DNA from: Aplidium turbinatum
Taxonomy: Eukaryota; Chordata; Ascidiacea; Aplousobranchia; Polyclinidae
Assembly (NCBI GenBank): GCA_918807975.1
Contig: OU964920.1
Location: 3,670,501-3,734,500 of the forward strand
Reading direction: 5' to 3'
Length of the DNA: 64,000 nt
Below, one piece after another: positions 23,740 to 34,500 of the stretch. The notes below the pieces were generated by a model that searched no databases, was not told where the DNA came from, and was given only the letters and a program-made list of their open reading frames with translations. Each line of letters begins with the position of its first letter. Within the stretch, counting starts at the first letter, position 1. The translations under genes and the position numbers were made by a program.

Positions 23740-25275
23740 CTTCATTCAGTTCATGTGTTTGTGGAAAAACCAAGCAAACTCTTCAGCACCGGTCTGACAT
23801 AGTCTCTCTCTCCGTTAGCGTTACTTTGTTGCATTTGCAACGTTATCGAACAAAAGCTTGCAGGCTGCTTTAACTGTAAGCCCTATCGGCCTGATAGTGA
23901 TAAGCAGCAAAAACCCACCATATGATTTCAGACATTCAGATATTATTAGACCATAGGACTACTAGCTTTCATTGCAACCAATTTCACTACTTTGGAAAAA
24001 TGTTTTTTCATTATCAATCTTAATTTGCCACGGCAAAGCAGTGAATAGGGCATCCGTTAAAATTACGATCCATTTACAAAGCGACATTCCAAGCTTCGGC
24101 TTATTTTGATACATGATCTCCAACTGTAAATGCTGACTTCTCTTTGACATTAAGCAGTCACTACACATGTCGTACACTGTTACTATTGATGCTGGAAACG
24201 ATTCAAACTGATTTATTCTGCTTTGAAAGCCAACTATCCAATTACAGCAGACTTGCTTTACTGTTTGCAGTGTTGGAACGTTCTCAAACCAGGGTTCTCT
24301 TTCTCTTGGCATCTTTGGTTAGAAAATTATTATACATTGCTTTTATAAGTCAGTCAGTCAGTCATTTATTTTGAAAAAGCGGCCAATTGTCTCCAAATTA
24401 AAACAAATACAAGCAAGAAGAGTAGTTCTCTGTATCTCGACAAGTTAGCTCTTTTATTATCCTTGGACCCCTGAGATCTGATTTCCTCTTAATTTCACAA
24501 AAAGCCATAATTTTCGTCACAAAGTGAAATCTAAATGTTTTATCCTTCTCCGTTCCTTTCGCCATTTTCATGCCCCGCAATATCTACTGTTTTAGAACAG
24601 TATTTGGTGTTCACTTATATAGCTTAACAATACGACAGTATGGCAATATCCGACAAAATATTTTTTACACTGCTTGGAGGAGATAGTCAACAAAAATAAC
24701 GTCACAAAACGTATTTGAATTTCGATATCTTAACACATAAGGTATTTGAATCGCGTCAAAATAACGACAACGCATTTTCAACCCATGCTAACTTGCGTCA
24801 ATTCCAACTACAGCTTTTTAACCGCTACAACGTAAGAGTACACTTCTGAACCCTGCATTCTTATTTGAAATCTTTTTTCTTTGTATTTTTTTCAGATCTG
24901 ACATGTCAACCACAAAGTAACATTAATAAATTCGGTAAATAGTGGAGATTTGTTGTTTGCAAAAGTAGATGCTGTTTCTGTTTGAATAAACTTCACTAAA
25001 GATGACCTGAAAATAAACTTAGTATTTATATTACTAGACATGCATGATGCAACCTAGTCGTTCACATCAAGCATGTGGGTTTGACATCAGTCAGAACATA
25101 AATTTTTTTCTTTTTTAAAAAATGCTAGAAGAGAGCTTACAAAACTTGTAAAATTGTGTTTTAGCTAGGCCTATACCCGGGACTTTGACTTCTAGTAAAG
25201 TCCCCAGTAAAGTCCCCGAGTAAAGTCCCCGTAAAGTAGGCCTAAAGTTCCGTGCTAGTAGCCTAAAGTCCCGAG
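23740..25275. other. No gene recognised
   Basis: A 116-codon minus-strand open stretch (24312-23962) matches nothing known to me. Short GTCCCC/AAAGT repeats lie at 25195-25275, next to the hAT composite. Confidence 0.45.
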
Positions 25276-25438
25276 CCTATACACAGTGGCGCCGGCAGGG
25301 GGGGGGCAGGCGGGGCAGCTGCCCCCCCAATGTTTTGGGCATCATCTTTTTAATTTTTATTTATTAATACATAGTAATATTTTTTTTTTTAATATTTGGA
25401 TCCCAACCTCAAGTAAGTCAACTCAAGTTGCAAGGGAT

Positions 25439-25459
25439 GGGGGGGGGGGGGGGGGGGGG
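25439..25459 (+). repeat. 21-G homopolymer
   Basis: Uninterrupted run of 21 G inside the 2.9-kb hAT composite. Length may be inexact through sequencing error. Confidence 0.9.
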
Positions 25460-26132
25460 TAAAAGCTCTCTCATTAAAAAAAAGTATCGAAAACCTTGAT
25501 GACTAAATTGTACAGTAGATAGAAAGATTTTCTACAGAAGCAAAGACATAGACTTTTTAAAGTTTTAACTAACGTCACATTGATGTAGAAAAATAACAAC
25601 CTGTTAAATTTTTGATATCTCACACTCCCATGACTTCTTCCGCGCGCATTTTGGCATTGGTTACTTGCAGTGATTCTTTCACTTAAACAAAACGTTTTGT
25701 TTCAGCAGTTTTGAGTTGTTCAATTCTTAAGTTGTAAAGGAGACTCAATTTCTCCAATATTTATCATTTATGTTTCTTCTTTAATCTCAGCAGAGTATAA
25801 AACTTGTAAAAGTTTTTCATCCATACGACGTCATAAATGAAATTATATCTCAAATCGGCGTAATGACGTGACATCATCTAAACATTTTACCGAATAATAA
25901 ATTAACAAATTCGATCGTCAAAAGTGGTTTGGTGGTGGTAAATATTACGTAAGGAAAAAAATGTGATAAGGTTGGAAGACATTACGTCATGTAGCCTATT
26001 TTCAATACAAATTGAAGTTTAAAATTTATTCTTTTGTTCATAGTCGTAACTCGTAATCCACCTTCAAAGCGGTACTACAAAGAACAATTTTCGATAAGGG
26101 GGGCATCAAGAATAAGTCGACATGACTTTTAA

Positions 26133-26775
26133 CCCTTAGAAAGTTGGGCTCCTGGAGTCTTGCTCAGTTTTGGGGGGGGCTGTCGATTCTTCTTATGCTT
26201 TAGGAGTGATATCTGTTATTTTAGCAAGGTTTCAAAATTTGGGATTCACTTTGTAAAATTATTTACGCTGAGCATATCCGAAAATTAAAACTATGTAAAT
26301 TTTAGAACTGCTCATATACGTTGTAATGTTGAGGTCACTTATGAGTGTAATTTGTAGCGTGAGTTTACACATTATGTTTTGGCAGAGTAATGAAGAACGT
26401 GCATTGTAATGTTGTAATTATTTTTTTTTACATTATTTTACATACAGCCAATTCCCGTCACGCTGTGAAACAGTTAGGATTAACGAGACATGGGCCAAAT
26501 TAATTACTTTCATCCAGCTGGGGGGAAAATGTTTCACAATAAAATATGAAATATTTCAGAGGATGTGCTGAGAAATGCCTTATATCTTTCAATTTATAGC
26601 CTTTATTCGCTCAAAATTTCAGCTCAATAGAGGTGAATAAAAGTTAGGAAAAGTCAAGAAATCTCGTAGTCGCAGCTTCAGTGGTTTTAGAGATACAACT
26701 GTTGATACAAAAAAAGTTGAATTGACAGCCCCCCCAACCTTCAAAGGGTTTGCTTTGAGTCAACAGATCTATGCC
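26133..26775. mobile_element. TTAA-flanked insertion, piggyBac-like MITE
   Basis: Interrupts one copy of an internal direct repeat; the other copy (27100-27130) supplies the empty site. The insertion is flanked by TTAA on both sides (26129-26132, 26776-26779), begins CCCTTAGAAAGTTGGG, and has an inverted CCAACCTTCAAAGGG at 26734-26748 plus inverted GGGGGGCTGTCRATTC blocks. TTAA targets and CCC/GGG ends are typical of piggyBac. The right repeat lies 27 bp inside the boundary, which is unusual. Confidence 0.65.
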
Positions 26776-27289
26776 TTAAGGTTTACGTCAGCTCCGGAGA
26801 TCAGTAAAATATAAGATTGTCATCTTCGGTGCAACAAGACCATTGATTGATTGGTTTAGTGAGGATTCGTAGTCCCATTGCTTTCATTTTGAGTGATCAT
26901 ACTGATTTTCAATTTATTCCTACAAGACGTTACGTAATGAAAAAATATATAACTAAGGTTGGAAAACATTACGTCATGTCTTTTCAATTCAAAATAAAGT
27001 TTAAAATTTATTCTTTTGTTCATAGTCGTAACTCGTAATCCTCCTTCAAAGCGGGATTACAAAGAACAATTTTCGATAAGGGGGGCATCAAGAATATGTC
27101 GATATGACTTTTAAAGTTTACGTCAGCCCCCGAGATCAGTAAAATGTTAAGGTTCTCATTATCGTGATTGTAAGCCGCGGGAAATTTTTTCTCTAAAAAA
27201 CAGATTCCCAGGAAGCTAAACATTTTTTCCAGCCCTGGTAGAAAACAAGAGAAATTAAATAATATACCACTGTCTTGCATGTCTTGCAC

Positions 27290-28111
27290 CAGTGGCGTAG
27301 CCAAGGGAGGGGGGTTCGGGGGTTTCAACCTTTCAAGTTGAATTTACGGATGTTAATACATTGTTTACAAGAAAAGCTTTAGCCTATGATGTAATTTCTC
27401 GTCAAACTGTGCAAGGATGCAAGCCATCTGCAACTGCTGAGATCGCTTGTTCGATCTAGATTAACATCTAAACAGCTATTCGTTATACAAAACTTGAATA
27501 TATCAGAAATAGCCTAAAGTAATTTCATTGTCTCAAAGCTTTTTGTTTGACACTCATCAAGATGTATGACCTCTATGACGTTACATTTTCTAAACTTTGG
27601 GTTGACTTCAGAGCATAAAAGTTAGTGACTTACCAGAATAAGATCGCTTTTTGAATCAACCAAGGAGAAAATTGATAAATAATAAAACTGAAATAATCTC
27701 ACAAAAAAAAAGCAATCAACCTATGTCTCTAAAACAAAGTTTGCCTAATTTTAAACGAAATTGCATTAAAAGAGCGAGTTTTGCCAATACCAAACATTTA
27801 AGTATTTCAGTGTGGAATTAGCAGCAAGAAAACATAGAGACTTAGCTTTATTTCCGAAAAATGCCGAAGAAAACATGATCTTATCCTTTTGCTATGCCAC
27901 CGGACAGCACCATTTTACAGAAATATTTATACCCACAATTTTGTTGAAAATGCTCTCAAAATGCACCAAACTGAAAGTAATTTTTCAAAATTTTCTGGGG
28001 GAGGCCCCCCAGACCCCCCGCCGCTAAGCGTCGCCTTCGGCGAACACGCCATCGGGCTGCGCCCGCCAGCTGTCAACACCCCCCCTTTCAAAATTTTTGA
28101 CTACGCTACTG
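27290..28111. mobile_element. hAT-type element, 822 bp
   Basis: Starts CAGTGGCGTAGCCAAGG and ends CTACGCTACTG with the exact duplication TCTTGCAC on both sides (27282-27289, 28112-28119). The same family is at 54195-54596 and 54597-55013. Carries a GC-rich subterminal hairpin block (GCCTTCGGCG) near 28030. No coding capacity. Confidence 0.92.
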
Positions 28112-28286
28112 TCTTGCACTGTCAATATTTTGCCCCCCCATTGTTGAAGGTCTGGCGGCGCCACTGCCTATACAGTATACACAGTAACGTTGACAGGAGG
28201 GTTCAGGGGTACTTCTGGATCCGGGCCTGGGATGGTTTTAGAGGCCCGTAACCTGGAGGCCGAAGATCTCATTGGTAGCCTACCCG

Positions 28287-28961
28287 CAGTGGCGTAGCCA
28301 GAAAAAAATTTTGGGGGGGGCCAAATATTTGATGAATTGAAGAGAACGACAAAATGTTTGATTTAAGACATCACCACCTGATGTGCAGTGGCGCATCCTG
28401 GTGGGTTAAGCAAGGGAAGCAATAAAGCTGGTGGGGGTTAGAGCGTGCCGAAGGCACGCGTATTCTAGGGGGGTCCGGGGGCATGCTCCCCCGGAAAATT
28501 TTTGCAAAGTTACACTTAAATAATGGATTATAACGCTTTCTGGAAACACTTTCAGGGTAACATTTGTATGAAACTTATTAGCATATAAACAGCTATTAAC
28601 TTATTAAAGGTAGCTCTTATCTACACACAAACGGGCAAAAACTGCGGCTAAAATTAGAGAACACAAAAAACTCAGCTACACAAAAACCCTACAGAGTAAG
28701 CGATTCTGAAATTGCTTCCACAGATTAGTTAAAAGAAGCGTAAATCGCGTAAACTTTGCGCGATTTACGATTTGCAAAATTTATTGGTGTCTTTTTGTGT
28801 GTCTAAAACAAGTTCTGGGGGGTGTTAATAGCCAGATGTCTTGGAAAACAATATAAATTTATACAAATTATATTTTCAACAAAGGGTTCAACTTCGGAAT
28901 CCAAACTTTGAAAATTTGGGGGGGGGCATGGCCCCGTTCGCCCCCCCTGGCTACGCCTATG
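28287..28961. mobile_element. hAT-type element, 675 bp
   Basis: Ends CAGTGGCGTAGCCAG and CTGGCTACGCCTATG with the exact 8-bp duplication CCTACCCG (28279-28286, 28962-28969). Inside, at 28386, a second CAGTGGCG end begins, followed by the shared GCCGAAGGCACG / GGGGGGTCCGGGGG block, but no matching right end was found for it. Confidence 0.92.
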
Positions 28962-28969
28962 CCTACCCG

Positions 28970-30190
28970 CACTCAGTTAAGCTCTCAACGGCCCTACCAA
29001 TGCATTCGAAGAGTGCTTTGCCTGTCATTTGTACCTTAAATGAGACAAAACTGTACTAAAGTTGCAGGTTGTTTGGCTGTACTTAGCGACTGCATTTTAA
29101 TTATTGCAAGTCAGGACAAAATGATAAAGCATTTTCTTGCGATGTGTTGCAATCAATTGTTGATGATATATGGAAGAAGTGATCGCCTTGATTGCTGAAG
29201 CGGTATACATGGCTGAACCTTTATTTATGACTGTTTGCAGTTCAATTAACCCAAAAAAAAAGACACAGCAATTTATCAAATGTAACAAAACAAGCAAAAA
29301 AAATGCGTTTTTAACAGTGCTTTGATGAAACTGAGCGGAAAAAGGTTGGAGTCACCGGTTTTTTCAAAGCCAAAACTTCTTTTGGCATGAGACAGGAAAT
29401 TTAAGCTAACAGCTCGATAAGTTGTTTTTTTAAGGGCCCAACTGCTTTGGTTGGTAGTCTTTTTAATAGCTGTGAAAAGGGAATGCTTTCTTTAAATGCT
29501 GCGTTTTATTTTTATGGATGCTTTTTCTGTGAAATGCATTGTATAAAAGACGTGCTATATGTTGAGTCAAAATAGCCGCTTTGGCATTTAGCCTACGAAC
29601 GAGATGATAAACTACAGTGCCATAAAAAAATATCGGAAGTTAATTTCTATGTGAAATAAGAAAAAAAATCTGGAAGCTATGAAAGTTTCCAATTAATTTA
29701 TTAATTTTCCTTGGAGTCATTGGATGGAGGCTTTTTTAAGTTAACCAAAGGGTCGCCTTTTTTAACAATTATTACATAAAAATAATAAAAAAACGTTGAG
29801 AATGGTTTACTGCGTAAAGAATGTAGGCTAGTTTTGATGTTTCGTAACTTTTCACTTTTTGATTTTTAGAATAAACATCATGGATCTCAGAGTTGCCCAA
29901 AGCTTCCATTAAAAACTAAATGAGAAAAGAAACGAATAAAAATGGACAATAATAACATTCTCAGTACGACAAGCATACCTACTTTTTTATCATACAAGTT
30001 TCAATTTAATCTTTTGGTGTACTTAAATTACATCTGGAATTGATTAAAAAAAAACGTTTGGCAACATATACATTTTTGGAACAAACAAATGCTTTTCGAC
30101 AGTGAAGTTTAACAAGAATGCTCATCAGGCCCAACTCATAAGCAGTTTACGTAGCAGTGGTTGAGAGCTATATGGCAATGAATTAGTGAT
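28970..30190. other. No gene recognised
   Basis: AT-rich stretch between the hAT elements and the decayed hammerhead-like motif; no open frame of note. Confidence 0.5.
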
Positions 30191-30196
30191 GTGATA

Positions 30197-30231
30197 CTGA
30201 TAAGCCCAGTGTCATTGGGAAAACATGTGTT
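30197..30231 (+). ncRNA. Decayed hammerhead-like motif
   Basis: CTGATAA, GCCCA/TGGG stem, AAAAC, ATGTGTT. Position by position it matches the intact hammerhead at 33033-33079 with changes in both core boxes (G to A in each), so it appears to be an old copy of the same family. Confidence 0.45.
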
Positions 30232-30717
30232 TTTTGCCCTCAACTTTTACTACACTTGATTGCCGAGAAACATTTGTTGATTCTAAAAGTCTTCATGGTT
30301 ATGGTAGAGGCAACACTGATGTGATTAGCAAATCACAATGCTCAATTTTGCACTGAGTACGAATGTATGTTACTCATCTTTATGAATTGCGTCAGGTGGG
30401 TTGCTCCTTGTACACAAAAAAGAATCCATCAACATTATTGGACAATGACAGATTTTTTTAATTGATTGACTTGCTTAAAATAATATTTTCAGTTTTTTTA
30501 TATGCAATTGGCAATTTTTAAAGTTTGGTTCTGGCAACCCTGGATTAGAATGCTCTGGGTCTGGGACTGAGCTGTACTGTAGTCTGTAGGAAGGCTTACA
30601 ATATTTATTTAATGACCCCAAAATGAGGCGTAAATTGCTTTGAAGTTAGGTATACTATACAGTTACTATTACACTGTTGCTTCCTTATGGTCAGCTAGGC
30701 CAACCTTAGTCATGTAC

Positions 30718-31409
30718 GGATGCAACCTAGTTCGGAGGTCCCGTCAGTTCGTACCTTGAAAAGATCGAGAAAAAAAATTAAAAAAAGCCGAAGTTGCTAA
30801 TCGCAGTTTCCGCAATCATTTTAAAATTTTCTCCCTGAAAAGATCAAGAGAAAAAATAGCTCAAAACCGAAGTCCGCTGATTGCAGTTTCCGCAAACATT
30901 TTTTCGCAGTTTCCGCTAACTCTTACCATAGAGTAATCTATGCTCTAACCCTCGCTGATCGCAGTTTCCGCAAAATTTTTTCTGCAGTTTCCGTCTAACC
31001 CTAACCCTCGCTGATCGCAGTTTCCGCAAACATTATTCCGCAGTTTTCGCTAACCTTTACCCTAACCATAGAGTAATCTATGCTTTAACCCTCGCTGATC
31101 GCAGTTTCCGCAAACATTTTTCCGCAGTTTCCGCTTACCGGTACCCTAACTCTAACCATAGAGTAATCTATGCTCTAACCCTAACCTTCGCTGATCGCAG
31201 TTTCCGCAAACATTTTCCGCAGTTTCCGCTAACCCTAACCCTCGAGTTTGTTTCAAATTGTTTGGGGAAACTCCGTTCAGTGACTTCGGCTTTGTGCTAT
31301 TATACTGCGATCAGCAACTTCGGCTTTTTTAATTTTTTTTTTTGATCTTTTCAAGATACAAGCTGACTAGCCTATACGAATGGTTCAAGGTAAGAACTAG
31401 GTTGCACTC
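30718..31409. mobile_element. TIR element with telomere-like tandem repeats, upstream of PEX5
   Basis: 692 bp flanked by the exact 9-bp duplication GTCATGTAC (30709-30717, 31410-31418). Inverted ends share TGCAACCTAGTTC and, further in, TTGAAAAGATC and AGCCGAAGTTGCT. The core (about 30900-31250) is an irregular array of GATCGCAGTTTCCGC, CCATAGAGTAATCTATG and CTAACCCTAACC units. No transposase. It ends 182 bp before the PEX5 start codon. Confidence 0.85.
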
Positions 31410-31591
31410 GTCATGTACACAGCCAGTAATTGTCATTTTTTAAGGTTTTATGATGTTTAGGCTACCGTATGTCATTGCGCAATATGGTGCATTAAGTTGT
31501 TGATTAACATTGTTGTTTTATTTTCTTGTGAAAATGCATCATTGTTAAAATTTAAGCTTTGCTAATTGATTGCATATACTATATCGACATT

Positions 31592-34500
31592 ATGTCTGCG
31601 AAAGACTTAGTTGCTGGGGAATGCGGAACCTCAAACGCATTGGTGCGAGCAGCAAACCATTTAACTAAAGATCACGCTTTCCGAAATGAAGGGCTACACA
31701 GAGTTGGTGAGTTGTAGTTTCATAATTTGCAATCGTTTATGCATGAAGTGATGCAAATTTATTCACATACAAAAATTTTGAAACGGAAAGTGTGATTTTG
31801 ATGTATTGTCCACCCATGTGTGTGAGTCTTTATAGCCGAAGGTTTATCCTTTTATATCACCCTGTTGTCATATGTAATTATTACTATTTTTCATTGGGTG
31901 TCAAGTGTGTTACAAACCTAAGTTTTGTGACTGCCATTTTTTCTTGTACATATATACATTATAAAATAGCTTATGTCTTCTGCGTTATGTTTCCTGCTTT
32001 GTTCAATCATATTAAACATATATTTCAGTGTTTGTCATTTTCAGCCATGATTTGTTCAGTTGGATTAGCGCCTGTGTTCATAAATTAACAAGAACAACAA
32101 CACATTTTAAGGACTGTTCTATGTGTTTGCTCAGTGGAATCTAGTGAATGGAATAGTACAGTAGTTTATAGGCAACCACTTCAACAATCAAAAACTTCAT
32201 CATGTAATACTCAGTAACCGAAGCCTGTGTCAGTGGTTCAGAGCCTCTACACACAGGTATGCAAAACTGCTGGGATTAAACTTCTACAAAAACTTTCTCA
32301 GTCTGAAGACAAAAATTCCCACAATTAATTTATTTTGCAACTATTTACACAATACTTTGCACTCCATTTTTTTATTGCTGAATTCTTCACTACGTTTGGC
32401 CCTTATATATACTTTTTTATAGTTTAACAGTTTTAAAGACTTATATATATATAAAATGTTTAACACTTTTAGACTTTGGTCATGGAGAACAAGGATTTGT
32501 AAATGAATTTCTCCATCAGCAGCAGCATCCCCAGCTTTCCCATCCTCCTACTTTTCAAATGAGCCAGCTCTTGCACCAAGTCGAAGCACTGGAGCAACAT
32601 CCTCCTCAACTTGCAGTCAAACCACAAGGTACACCAATGTACTGTTGTTACAAGTCATCCAAGTTATGAACACTTACATGCTGTTGCAACCCCTCATTGC
32701 AATGTTTTTCCTGTAGCATGATAGAAATGGCGAAGTTGCATAACAGTCAGTGTGCATAGGTTTATGACTATAACAGTTATACATCAACCATATAATACTC
32801 ATTACTTTCTAAAACCTCTACAGCCTGTTTCACCCTAATAGGGATATCATCAGAACGTCTTCTATTTGAGTAATGACCATATAACAGTAATAACTATATT
32901 TGATGTAATTTGCTCTGCTTGGCATTGAGCAATTTTGGAGCCGGCCCTTTCTTCACAGTAATATTTATTGTTTAACAGTTATATCATACATTTAAGTTAT
33001 TTTGGCAGCCGATTGTAGCATCGAATAGACAGCGATAGACACGTGTTTCGCCCATGAGGCTAGGCTCATCAGTATCGCACCGTATTCTTGCCACTTGAGT
33101 AATCGACCGCCGCTACACCGTTCTGGTTAGCGAAGCGTTACTGCTGCTCGCTGTGCTAGTGAGTAATCAGTAGGGCCATTTAAAGTCATTAAAGTCATAT
33201 TTTTTTCTACGCATCAGTAAGTCATGAAATCAATTTTAACGCAAAAACCGCATCCTTATGAGGTATATTAAGAAAGTTATGAAGTCATATAGAGTCATAT
33301 TTTCCTGGTTAGGTCATAAATCAGCTTTTTAAGTTATATAGTCATATTTTTGAGTTATAAAGTCATACCGTTGTAATTGTATACTTTAAATAAAAAGTTC
33401 TGATTGAACAAAGGCAAACTGTAGGATTAGCCTACATAACACTTACAGTCACAAACCTATATTTTATGAGGTCACACATTGCATTAAAGTGAAAGAAATA
33501 GTCAATGCATTGGAAGGTGAAGGAGTTATTGTAAAGAGCGTCAAAAATTCAGTCAACGATCCAAAGTTGACTAGTCAGTTAACAGAAATATGCCTCCACT
33601 ACAACAATATTTCAAACTTAATACTCAAAATGGAAAGTTGTACGTACACCATCAAAGAGGCCCATGCTGATCTAAATGCCCTTGATTTCGGAAAAGATCC
33701 GCTTGAGCTCAAAAATTACATTAAGAAGCAATTGGACAAAGACGATGTGAAACAAATTATGGAGCTACAAAGACAAGACATTTCACCAGCGCTTTATGCA
33801 AAACTGCAGAAGTGTCAACCCACATCAGCGTCTGTGGAGCGCTCATTTTCCTTACTAAAGTCATTTTACGTCCAAATCGTAACTTCAAAGACTCTAACAT
33901 TCCACACTACATGAAACTGTACTACAACAGTGGTTTAAAATAAAAATGGATGTGTATTACTGTTATGTTGCGTATGTTTTACTCTTTAGTTCTGTGAGTG
34001 ACGTTGTTCGCATGTAAAAATAAACGATTTTTACATAAAGTCATATGAAGTCATATTTTCCAAAAAATAAAGTTATATTATTGATTTTTTAAGGTCATAT
34101 AAAAATGGCCCTAGTAATCAGCCTTGTGCTGATAGCCGGGAAGAACGCCTTTCTTCACAGTTATATCATACATGTTAATAATGCAATGAAAATTTGTTTT
34201 TAGACTTTCAAGAAATAAACAGGTTCTAACTTTTAGTTTAAATAACATGAAATATTGGAATGAATTGCTGATGTTGTGGCATTTTACCCCAAGCGTGTTT
34301 TTGTCAACTCTTTGGGTCGATTTCATAAATTGTTTATTTGTGTCAGTTAAAATAGTCATTTGTTACTGTTAGGTTATTTATTTTGTTTGGTTATCACTTT
34401 TTGTTGTCTTTCAGGTTTACATGACCATGGAGTTGCAAGCAACTGGGCACAAGAATTCACACATACCCATGCTGACGTTGCTCATCACAACCATGATGGG

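Larger units (their letters stand above)
25284..28166. mobile_element. 2.9-kb hAT-type composite element
   Basis: Ends CAGTGGCGCCGGCAGG and, inverted, GGCGGCGCCACTG, with the exact 8-bp duplication CCTATACA (25276-25283, 28167-28174). It contains a 21-G run (25439-25459), a TTAA-flanked insertion (26133-26775) and a complete smaller hAT (27290-28111). About 150 bp is present twice in direct orientation (about 25965-26130 and 26945-27120). No transposase seen; non-autonomous. Confidence 0.9.

Noticed and set aside
23962-24312. 116-codon minus-strand open frame as a gene
   Set aside because: No recognisable domain, no splice context, and length is within chance in this window.
30110-30135. CTGATGA on the minus strand near 30123
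   Set aside because: The following 30 bases give no helix II before the next GAAA.
30930-31250. True interstitial telomere
   Set aside because: CTAACC units are few and interspersed with other repeats, all inside a transposon with its own target duplication.
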